This document shows positions 55,301 to 63,060 of a stretch of 64,000 nt of DNA, piece after piece. Origin of the DNA: JAEUUM01 sp038326165 (GTDB taxonomy: Bacteria > Bacteroidota > Bacteroidia > Chitinophagales > Saprospiraceae). The notes below the pieces were generated by a model. That model saw only the letters and a list, made by a program, of their open reading frames with translations. It did not search any database and was not told the DNA's origin. The position numbers and the translations under genes are program-made. The stretch spans positions 1 to 64,000 of the forward strand of contig JBBQJT010000013.1 of the NCBI GenBank assembly GCA_038326165.1. The letters run 5' to 3'. Each line of letters starts with the position of its first letter. The first letter of the stretch is position 1.

Positions 55301-55807
55301 TTGAAATTGACCACGCCAATTGATACAGAACCCAGAATAGAAACGCTTGCAGAAAAAATATTGTTTGGTAAGCGAAAACGAATCACATTTGCTGACAACC
55401 AAACAAAAGCATTGTGGCAAAGTTTTATGCCAAGACGAAACGAAATCAAGAACAATACAAGTTCAGAACTCTTTTCGCTTGAAGTCTACAAAAATCCTGA
55501 ATTCTTTAATAAGTTTGATCCAACAGCGGAGTTTGAAAAGTGGGCAGCAGTCGAGGTTACTGATCTTGAAAGTCTACCAAGGGAAATGGAAATTACCACA
55601 ATGCCCGATGGAATATATGTAGTTTTTATGTGAAAAGGATTTCCCAGTGAAGGAGCTAAAACATATCAGTATATTTTTGGGACCTGGATTCATGATTCTG
55701 AATTTTTGCTGGACGACATGCCTCACTTAGCAGTTATGGGAGAAAAATAAAAAGGTGAAGACCCAAACTCCGAAGAAGAATTATGGATTCCAATAAAGCG
55801 GAAATGA
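55301..55807 (+). pseudogene. GyrI-like effector-binding domain protein, two in-frame stops
   Basis: A single frame encodes TEPRIETLAEKILFGKRKRI, NQTKALWQSFMPRRNEIKNN, EKWAAVEVTDLESLPREM and then, past a TGA at 55631, KGFPSEGAKTYQYIFGTWIH and HLAVMGEK. Past a TAA at 55748, it encodes GEDPNSEEELWIPIKRK before ending at 55807. This is a full GyrI-like (AraC-effector-binding) protein of about 165 residues, with nonsense mutations at two places and no ATG at the front (only a TTG at 55301). Known GyrI-like proteins bind small molecules. Decayed, and adjoining the pentapeptide remnant. Confidence 0.75.
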
Positions 55808-56002
55808 TGAAAGAACTGTTGGAAAACTTTTTTGCTGAATCCTTGATGCCAACGTTCATCAGAAAAGCAAACCAGGACACAACAAAAAGATATGAGACTG
55901 GTTTTAACATGGGTGTTTGAACTTATGCCTAACTAATTTGAAATTGATTTTCCAATACTAGAAGAAATCGTTTAATTCAATAATTCGTAAAAATAAAAAA
56001 TT

Positions 56003-57061
56003 ATGATTAGATTAATTTTAATTACTTGCATCTTAGTAGCCTTTAGTGCTTGTGCACAAAAAAATGAAAAAGTTGCCGTTGCAATACCCACAATAAAGGA
56101 AAATATTGCCATTGATACGACCTGGACAGAAAAGATAGTAAAATCAGATGCGGAATGGAAAAAGTTGCTAACTGCCAAGCAGTATTACATTCTTATAGAA
56201 CATGGAACTGAACGACCTTTTAGCAGTGAGTTGTATGATATAAAAGAAGCAGGTATCTATGTATGCGCAGCTTGCCAGAACCCTTTGTTTTCTTCCTCTG
56301 CCAAGTTTAATTCAGGTACCGGCTGGCCCAGCTATTTTCAACCTTATTCCAATAAAAGTTTAAACGTAGCCTCTGATGACAGTCAAGGAATGAGCAGAGA
56401 TGCTTTGACTTGCAGAAGATGTGACGGACATTTAGGTCATGTATTCAATGATGGTCCAAAACCTACAGGAATGAGGTATTGTATCGATGGTGACGGATTG
56501 CTTTTCGTACCTGCCAAAACCACAAATACTCAGGCAATAGCAACTTTTGCCGGTGGTTGCTTTTGGTGTACAGAAATCATATTTGAAAATATAAAAGGTG
56601 TTTCTGAAGTAATATCAGGTTATTCCGGAGGCAAAGAAACCAAACCTACTTATGAAACAGTGGGCGCTGGTAAAACTGGTCATGCAGAATCTTTTCAAGT
56701 CTATTACGATCCAAATGTTATTTCATACAAAGACTTGGTTCGGGTATTTTTTGCTTCTATTGACCCTACAACTGTTGACGGTCAAAACCCTGATTATGGA
56801 AAGCAATACAGGACCATTGCTTTTTATTCCAATGATCTTGAAAAAGAAATTATTGATGCAAAAATTGTCGAAATATCTAAAGAATACAGCAAACCAATCG
56901 CCACTCAGCTAATGAAATTTGAAAAATTTTATGAAGCAGAAGCATATCACCAAGATTTTGTAAAACATAATCCCAACCAAGCTTATGTGAGAGCCGAAAG
57001 TATTCCAAGAAAAGAAAGAACCTTGGCGAAAGTCAAGGATTTGATAAAAAGTGGTTTGTAA
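56003..57061 (+). CDS. msrAB: Exported MsrB-MsrA fusion methionine sulfoxide reductase
   Basis: 352 residues, order B then A. The signal peptide ends in LVAFSAC (Cys17), so it is a lipoprotein. MsrB domain (about 40-170): zinc cysteines C88, C91, C137, C140 (YVCAACQN, CRRCDGHLGH), catalytic C160 in MRYCIDG. MsrA domain (about 178-352): nucleophile C186 in FAGGCFWCTE, with GYSGG, GHAESFQVYYDP and PEQD-type DPTTVDGQNPDYGKQYRT. It repairs both sulfoxide diastereomers of methionine in envelope proteins. A terminator follows. Confidence 0.96.
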   Translation: MIRLILITCILVAFSACAQKNEKVAVAIPTIKENIAIDTTWTEKIVKSDAEWKKLLTAKQYYILIEHGTERPFSSELYDIKEAGIYVCAACQNPLFSSSAKFNSGTGWPSYFQPYSNKSLNVASDDSQGMSRDALTCRRCDGHLGHVFNDGPKPTGMRYCIDGDGLLFVPAKTTNTQAIATFAGGCFWCTEIIFENIKGVSEVISGYSGGKETKPTYETVGAGKTGHAESFQVYYDPNVISYKDLVRVFFASIDPTTVDGQNPDYGKQYRTIAFYSNDLEKEIIDAKIVEISKEYSKPIATQLMKFEKFYEAEAYHQDFVKHNPNQAYVRAESIPRKERTLAKVKDLIKSGL

Positions 57062-57387
57062 AAGCAAGCAAAATATATAACAGCAAAAGTATTTGAGTAT
57101 TAAAATTGAAGAGGTAGAGTTAGCAAAAGTAAAGTTTCATAAATGGAATGAAAAGCCGTTTGAATTTGATTTCAGACGGCTTTTTTATTCGTTTCAATTG
57201 GAGTACAAATTATGAAAAAGGTAGTTAGGGCCTTGCCCGGAAACATAATCCTTTGTATATTGCAAGAATTATAGATCGCAACTGACTAAAAAGCGGTGAA
57301 ATGTAAACAATTATAATTTAGAGACATAAATTACAGATTTTTAATCCTTTAGAACTAATAGAAAGTTTGGGTTGACTGGAAAGATTG
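57062..57387. other. Intergenic region before the helicase gene
   Basis: 326 bases. After the msrAB terminator it is AT-rich. A 20-codon frame at 57211-57273 starts with ATG but shows no coding character. No Bacteroidota promoter with both boxes was identified for the helicase gene. Confidence 0.5.
57151..57186 (+). terminator. Terminator after msrAB
   Basis: Thirteen-bp stem AAAGCCGTTTGAA (57152-57164) / TTCAGACGGCTTT with one G-T pair, loop TTTGAT, followed by TTTTTT. It isolates msrAB from the helicase gene. Confidence 0.85.
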
Positions 57388-60300
57388 ATGAAAGTAGTTG
57401 TCAGCGGCAAGGCCTCTAAAAACAATGGCAAAACAATAGGAATGATCAACAAAAAAATCACAATACTTATAGGAGAAGCCATTAGAGAAGGAAAATATCT
57501 AAGCATTACCTATAAAAACAAGAAGGAGGAAGTAAAACCTTTTTGGATATGCATTTTGGATATAAATGGTGATGACAAAATATTTGTTAACATGTTTAAT
57601 GTTACTAAAGATGAGCCAATATTAAAAAAGCCTCTTTCAATTGGTAGTATTCAAACTGCTGAAATATTGAAGTTTTCTCATTATGATGTTCCAGAAAAAT
57701 TGATAATAAAAATTAACGAGGATGCGAGTTTACAGAAATATGAATTTGATAGATTTGATAACAATATATTAAACTATTATTTGGAATGCTACAGAGCCAA
57801 TAATGATCTATTCATTCACAAATCCCATTTAATTCGTGAAATTGATTTGTCGGAATTAATTAATAAGAATCCATATAAATTATCAAATGAACAACATAAA
57901 CACATAATAAATGAAATATATAAAAACGATTATAACAAATTTCATGATTACAAACTTGCTCTATGTGAATTTTCAATAGATCTTGAATCCAAGGGGAAAT
58001 TTGTTGTTGTTTACAGAGAATTAACTTATGATCCAGTAAATAAAACAGTTCAAATAAGCAATAAAACATACTTTAATTCAAATTTCTATATTAAAGACAT
58101 AAAATATTCATTATCATACTATACTGATTTAAGCACAACCGATTTTGAAGAGCAATATTCGAATGACCCATTGGTTACTATTGAAATGTTAAAAGGCAAT
58201 TTTAAAACAGGAGAATTGCCAAACACAAGACCCGAAGTTGTTATTTTGGGATATTCTAAAATTGATATTTCAAATATTTATGAAGAAATAAATTCGGAGT
58301 ATAAAAGTAAAAAAATGCAAATTCCATTGATCGCATTTTTTCAAAATTCTTCTTTGTTTGATAGGAAAAATAGAAAAGAACCACATATTGTACTCTATGA
58401 TAAAAATGTAAATATTGACCAGCTTCGGACCATTTATAATTCCTTAAAATATCCAATTACCTACGTTCAAGGACCTCCTGGAACTGGAAAAACTCAGACT
58501 ATTTTAAATATAGTTGTGAACTGTTTAACAAATAATAAGACGTTATTGATTTCCTCAAATAACAACATTCCCATAGATGGAATAAAAAACAAATTGTATT
58601 TAGGGAAGTATAAAAATAAAGAGATTTTATTCCCATTTATTCGGATTGGAAATAATCAGTGCACAGCAGAAGCATTGTTAAAGATTAAAAGGCTTTATGA
58701 GTTTGAAACTAATGATGTTCCAAAGGAGACACTATTGCTAAATTTAAAGGAAAAGTCCAAAGACAAAAACAAATTACTGTTAGCCAAATTAAAAAATTAT
58801 GAAGAAAGAACAGACTTAGAGCAAAATTTGGAATTTATCAAAAGGCTCCTATCAAAAGGCAACTATTGGTTACTTGAACAAGAAAAAGAGAATCTTGTAA
58901 ATAGAATAAATGCAATTCCACAAACTACCGATGATAATGTAAAAGGCATATTTGAAATTATTGATGGTAGTCCTGAACTACTTCAATTTTTTTACTTTGA
59001 GTCCTTGAAATACAATAAAAGTTTAAAAAGCGAAGATTATCGTGCGTTAATTGAAATACTGTATATATCAGAAGAAACAGAACAAGTAAAAAAGTTTAAT
59101 GCTTGGATAGCAGATGACATAAACCTAGAAAAATTCACTAGAGTATTTCCCATTATCCTCACCACCAATATTTCCAGTCGTAGATTGGGTCAAAAATTTA
59201 AATTTGATTTATTAACTATGGACGAGGCAGGTCAATGTGATATTGCCACAGGTCTAATTCCCATTTCAAAATGTAAAAACATGGTTTTAATTGGTGACAC
59301 AAACCAGCTTAAGCCGATTGTAATGTTTGAAGAAGCTAAGAACAAAATATTAATGCAGCAATTTGACATAAAAAACGACTACGATTACTTCAACAATTCT
59401 ATTCTTTCAGTGTACAAAAATATTGACAATATTTCCCGTGAAATATTATTGAGTTATCATTATCGCTGTGGTAGAAAAATTATCAATTACTCAAATACTC
59501 GTTTTTATGAAGGAAGATTAAATCTTACTGAAATAAAAAATATTGGGACAGTAAAATTATTGGACGTTAATAATGCAAATCAAAACAAGAAAAATTCTCA
59601 ATTAGAAGAAGCGATTGCAATAGTAAACTACATAAAAGACAATAAACTATCAGATGTATTCATTATTACTCCTTTTAGAAATCAGGAAGATGTATTAAAT
59701 CATTATTTGGGTAAAGCAAAAGAAAGAGGTGAAATAGATACTTCTGTAAGTTGCGGAACAATACATAAAATTCAAGGACAAGAAAATAAAACCATTATCA
59801 TTTCAACTGCTATTTCAAGCAAAACTTCATCAAGGACATACGATTGGATCAAAAATAATAGCCAATTGATAAATGTTGGCGTAACAAGGGCCAAAGAAAA
59901 TTTAATTGTAGTAACCGACAAAAAGGCAATAGATATTTTATCCTGTAAAAACGATGATTTGTATGCATTAATTGATTACGTTGGAAAAAATGGGATTACA
60001 CAAATATCCCAAAGTGTGGTGAATAAATTTACGATAGGTTTTTCTAACAACTCAAAATTTGAAGACGAGTTTTATAAAACAATGCAACACTATTGCACTT
60101 TAAAAGACACTAAGTTTAATAGAAATGTAAAGGTTGTTGACTTGTTCCCTGAAGAAAAAAACAACCCATTACTGAATAAGAAAGAATTCGATGGCGTGCT
60201 ATATGAAAAAAATAATCCAAAAGTAGTTTTTGAAATAAATGGGCAAGAGCATTATCAAAATAAAAAGACTATACAATCCGATGGTTTTAAAATGGAATTA

Positions 60301-60426
60301 TTAAAAAGAAAAAATATTCGCCTGCTCATCATTCCAAATCAATATGTAAAACATTATGAATTTATACAAGAATTAATTAAAAAGTTCAACGGGGATATAT
60401 ATCAAAAAACACTGTTTGATGAATAA
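57388..60426 (+). CDS. WYL-like / UPF1-type SF1 helicase / nuclease-like protein, candidate defence gene
   Basis: 1012 residues from the ATG at 57388 (a TTG at 57385 and the ATG at 57442 are alternatives). Numbering from the TTG: residues about 22-95 resemble a WYL domain (IGEAIREGKYLSITYKNKKE, VKPFWICILDING). The helicase core has Walker A GPPGTGKT (363-370), Walker B DEAGQ (613-617), GDTNQLKP (637-644), HYRCG, GTIHKIQGQE and NVGVTRAKENLIVV, the order of UPF1/DNA2-like SF1B enzymes. The last 80 residues look like a PD-(D/E)xK or DUF2726 nuclease: FDGVLY (Asp936), VFEINGQEHY (Glu950), then SDGFKMELLKRKNIRLLIIP. The base composition is clearly more AT-rich than the core genes. It stands alone between a terminator and a long gap, next to decayed genes. 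Defence function is an inference; repair or RNA processing is possible. Confidence 0.75.
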   Translation: MKVVVSGKASKNNGKTIGMINKKITILIGEAIREGKYLSITYKNKKEEVKPFWICILDINGDDKIFVNMFNVTKDEPILKKPLSIGSIQTAEILKFSHYDVPEKLIIKINEDASLQKYEFDRFDNNILNYYLECYRANNDLFIHKSHLIREIDLSELINKNPYKLSNEQHKHIINEIYKNDYNKFHDYKLALCEFSIDLESKGKFVVVYRELTYDPVNKTVQISNKTYFNSNFYIKDIKYSLSYYTDLSTTDFEEQYSNDPLVTIEMLKGNFKTGELPNTRPEVVILGYSKIDISNIYEEINSEYKSKKMQIPLIAFFQNSSLFDRKNRKEPHIVLYDKNVNIDQLRTIYNSLKYPITYVQGPPGTGKTQTILNIVVNCLTNNKTLLISSNNNIPIDGIKNKLYLGKYKNKEILFPFIRIGNNQCTAEALLKIKRLYEFETNDVPKETLLLNLKEKSKDKNKLLLAKLKNYEERTDLEQNLEFIKRLLSKGNYWLLEQEKENLVNRINAIPQTTDDNVKGIFEIIDGSPELLQFFYFESLKYNKSLKSEDYRALIEILYISEETEQVKKFNAWIADDINLEKFTRVFPIILTTNISSRRLGQKFKFDLLTMDEAGQCDIATGLIPISKCKNMVLIGDTNQLKPIVMFEEAKNKILMQQFDIKNDYDYFNNSILSVYKNIDNISREILLSYHYRCGRKIINYSNTRFYEGRLNLTEIKNIGTVKLLDVNNANQNKKNSQLEEAIAIVNYIKDNKLSDVFIITPFRNQEDVLNHYLGKAKERGEIDTSVSCGTIHKIQGQENKTIIISTAISSKTSSRTYDWIKNNSQLINVGVTRAKENLIVVTDKKAIDILSCKNDDLYALIDYVGKNGITQISQSVVNKFTIGFSNNSKFEDEFYKTMQHYCTLKDTKFNRNVKVVDLFPEEKNNPLLNKKEFDGVLYEKNNPKVVFEINGQEHYQNKKTIQSDGFKMELLKRKNIRLLIIPNQYVKHYEFIQELIKKFNGDIYQKTLFDE

Positions 60427-60931
60427 TGACCGATAAATATAAAGCATCGAAATAAGTGAAATGAGAAATAAATTCCTAGACAAAACCTATTGAGTAAACT
60501 CATTAATTAATAGAAAAATAAATAATTGTTTGACGCCCCTGCAATAAATCATAAGAGATAAAAGCAAAACAACGAAGATAAATGGATACAATATTTTGGA
60601 TATGTGTAAAAATTATGCGGATAATGAACAAAATGTTAGGGATTACTTACCAATAATTAAATGTGCTTTTATTTGTAATCATTCACCCGGCAATCACTAT
60701 ATTTTTATTCATAAAATACAGAAAGTATAAAAGACTTTGCAAAGAACCTCAAGACCAAAAACACGTAATTCAGATTGAAAATGCTCAATAGATTTCATGC
60801 TTGCAATAAGCATTAAAAATAAGAAGTAATGAACTATTTTTGTCAATCAATCAACATAAAATTGATTGATTTGGCAAGCTTGTTCGCAAACTTCCATCAG
60901 TTTACATGCCCAACAAATAACCTGCAAAGCT
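60427..60931. other. Intergenic region, AT-rich, possible remnant
   Basis: 505 bases between the helicase gene and the Crp-like gene. A 42-codon frame at 60602-60730 (MCKNYADNEQNVRDYLPIIK, then AFICNHSPGNHYIFIHKIQK) could be a tiny gene or a remnant; no homologue is recognised and no start signal is convincing. The inverted repeat at 60845-60871 lies near the downstream regulator. Confidence 0.4.
60845..60871. promoter_or_regulatory. Palindrome upstream of the Crp/Fnr-like gene
   Basis: Perfect 10-bp inverted repeat AATCAATCAA (60845-60854) / TTGATTGATT (60862-60871) with a 7-base centre, about 61 bases before the regulator's start. A plausible binding site for the regulator itself, by position only. 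Confidence 0.4.
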
Positions 60932-61441
60932 ATGATGAATGAACTTATAGAACTTTCTGAAAAGACAATTTGCTTAGATCGAAACGAATTTTTAAAAGTC
61001 AAGGGAAGCGTTGATACAAATGTCTATTTTATCGAAAGTGGAAGTTTGAGGGTTTTCGTTTTAGACGACTTTGAAGAGCAGACGATAAGGTTTGGCTACA
61101 AGGAAAATTTGATAGTTTCGCTAGACTCCTTCCTGACAAGTAAACCCTCTGAATTCTTTATTCAAGCGATTAAAAAGACCGTCGTAAAAGTTATAACTAA
61201 ATCTCAATTTGATAATTTCATAAAATTGGAAAAGAACAGGGGTTTTTGGACCCATATTTTAGAGAGTTTGGTAATTCAACAAATGGAACGTGAAATTGAC
61301 ATTCTAACAAATTCGCCGAAAGAAAGATACCAAAAAGTCCTTAATCGAAGCCCTCAACTTTTTCAGGAAATTCCACTCAGATACATCGCCAACTATTTAA
61401 GAATGAGTGCTGAAACTTTATCCCGATTAAAAAAGTCTTGA
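60932..61441 (+). CDS. Crp/Fnr-family transcriptional regulator
   Basis: About 169 residues from the ATG at 60932 or 60935 (a longer frame from 60866 is unlikely). A cyclic-nucleotide-binding-like beta barrel (VYFIESGSLRVFVLDD, EEQTIRFGYKENLIVSLDSF) is followed by a helical linker and a short winged helix (LFQEIPLRYIANYLRMSAET then LSRLKK), the layout of Bacteroidota Crp-like proteins with a truncated wing. No strong cAMP-contact motif is seen. It is followed 58 bases later by a DinB gene, a frequent pairing. Confidence 0.88.
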   Translation: MMNELIELSEKTICLDRNEFLKVKGSVDTNVYFIESGSLRVFVLDDFEEQTIRFGYKENLIVSLDSFLTSKPSEFFIQAIKKTVVKVITKSQFDNFIKLEKNRGFWTHILESLVIQQMEREIDILTNSPKERYQKVLNRSPQLFQEIPLRYIANYLRMSAETLSRLKKS

Positions 61442-61499
61442 CTTCAATCAAGAATTATGGAAATTGATTTTTAGACCTTTGCATAAAATTTATAATACT

Positions 61500-62096
61500 A
61501 TGGAATCAGAAGATTTAATTCAGTCGCTTATTGAGCAATCCCGAAATATCATAAATCAGGCGGAAAAAATCAAAAGCAATGATTTACAATTTTTCACCTG
61601 GAAAGAAAATCCAGATACGTGGAGCATTTTGGAGTGTTTGGAACATTTGAATTTATACGGCGATTACTACTTGCCACAAATTGAAAATTCCATAAAAAAT
61701 ACCCAATTAAAAAGCGAAATAGAATTTAGAAGCGGACTTTTAGGTAAGTACTTTGCCAAAAGTATGTTGCCAAAAGAGCAACTCAACAAAATGAAAACAT
61801 TTAAAGACAAAAATCCTTTGAATGCTAAGCTCGATAAAAATGTTATAGACAAATTTATCAATCAGCAAATAAAATTAATTGATCTGTTAATCCAATCAAG
61901 AAATGTTAGCTTAAATAAGGTAAAAGTTAGTACGTCCATATCAAGTTTGATCAAGCTAAAATTAGGAGATACCTTTCAGTTTATCATAAACCACAACTTG
62001 AGACATCTCAAACAAATCGAAAGAATCCAGACAAATTTAAAAACATTTCAAGGCAAACCAACAGCTAACATTCCACCACTTCCCAAAATCCAATAA
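61500..62096 (+). CDS. DinB-family protein
   Basis: About 198 residues from the ATG at 61500; the earlier in-frame start at 61464 would add a non-matching stretch. DinB bundle with WSILECLEHLNLYGDYYLPQI (first His) and FIINHNLRHLKQIERIQ (paired His). Differs in detail from the DinB gene at 42703. Likely controlled by the Crp-like regulator just upstream. Confidence 0.85.
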   Translation: MESEDLIQSLIEQSRNIINQAEKIKSNDLQFFTWKENPDTWSILECLEHLNLYGDYYLPQIENSIKNTQLKSEIEFRSGLLGKYFAKSMLPKEQLNKMKTFKDKNPLNAKLDKNVIDKFINQQIKLIDLLIQSRNVSLNKVKVSTSISSLIKLKLGDTFQFIINHNLRHLKQIERIQTNLKTFQGKPTANIPPLPKIQ

Positions 62097-62318
62097 ATCT
62101 AATATTTCAAGTTAATTTATGATGCAATATTAGCAAGGTTAAAATATAGCCTCTTGTCGGTTAAATTATAAAAATATGGATTAAAATTGAAGAAATAATT
62201 TACTATTTTTGTAATTCTAAATGCTAATATCAGGGCACATTGAGTTTTTTTCGCAACATTTCATGATAAAGTAAGAGTCTGATTTAGTATTTTGTGCAGG
62301 CATTGTAAAAAATAGAAA

Positions 62319-63035
62319 ATGATAGACGATTTACCAAGCTATATTTCACTGATTTTTGGCCTAACAACGCTTGCCACTTTGCTACTTTTCATTTGGACCA
62401 TTAGAAACTCAAATTCTGAAACGATACGAAATAAATCAACACTAATTTTCATCATTTTGACAATCTGGTTAGGAATTCAAAGTGTTTTGACACTGAAAAA
62501 TATTTACAACACAGATACAAATTCATTTCCACCAAAAATTATATTGTTCGGAATTTTGCCAATAATGCTGATAATTCTGCTTTTGTTTGCAACTCAAAAA
62601 GGACGATACTTTGTAGACAGCTTACCTCTCAAAAATTTGACCCATTTGAACGCAGTGAGAATTCCAGTTGAGATCGTTTTATTTTGGCTTTTCCTCAACA
62701 AAGCTATTCCTGAACTCATGACTTTTGAAGGAAGAAACTTTGATATTTTTGCCGGAATTACAGCACCATTTATCGCCTATTTTGGCTTTACTAAAACCAA
62801 ATTAAACTGGCAAACACTCTTGATGTGGAATGTCCTTTGCCTGGGACTTTTAATAAATATTGTTGTGATCGCTATATTTTCTACACCCTCACCAATGCAA
62901 AAATTTGCATTCGAACAACCTAACACAGCAATTTTGAATTTTCCTTTTAGTTGGTTGCCTACATTTATAGTTCCAATTGTTTTGTTTGGACATTTGAGCT
63001 CAATTAGACAATTATTGAGGCAGAAAAATAACTGA
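62319..63035 (+). CDS. Integral membrane protein, unknown function
   Basis: 238 residues with about seven hydrophobic segments (ISLIFGLTTLATLLLFIW, IILFGILPIMLIILLLFA, TFIVPIVLFGHLSSI). No transport or enzymatic motif recognised; similar short membrane proteins are common in Bacteroidota. A loop with Asn/Thr/Lys separates helices 2 and 3. Stands alone between AT-rich gaps. Confidence 0.7.
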   Translation: MIDDLPSYISLIFGLTTLATLLLFIWTIRNSNSETIRNKSTLIFIILTIWLGIQSVLTLKNIYNTDTNSFPPKIILFGILPIMLIILLLFATQKGRYFVDSLPLKNLTHLNAVRIPVEIVLFWLFLNKAIPELMTFEGRNFDIFAGITAPFIAYFGFTKTKLNWQTLLMWNVLCLGLLINIVVIAIFSTPSPMQKFAFEQPNTAILNFPFSWLPTFIVPIVLFGHLSSIRQLLRQKNN

Positions 63036-63060
63036 CCCCCAAAACGAAAAAAGTAATCCA

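Noticed and set aside
57231..57415. GGCCTTGCC and GGCAAGGCC as terminal inverted repeats of a small element
   Set aside because: Only 9 bases, about 170 bases apart, no flanking duplication and no transposase; likely chance.
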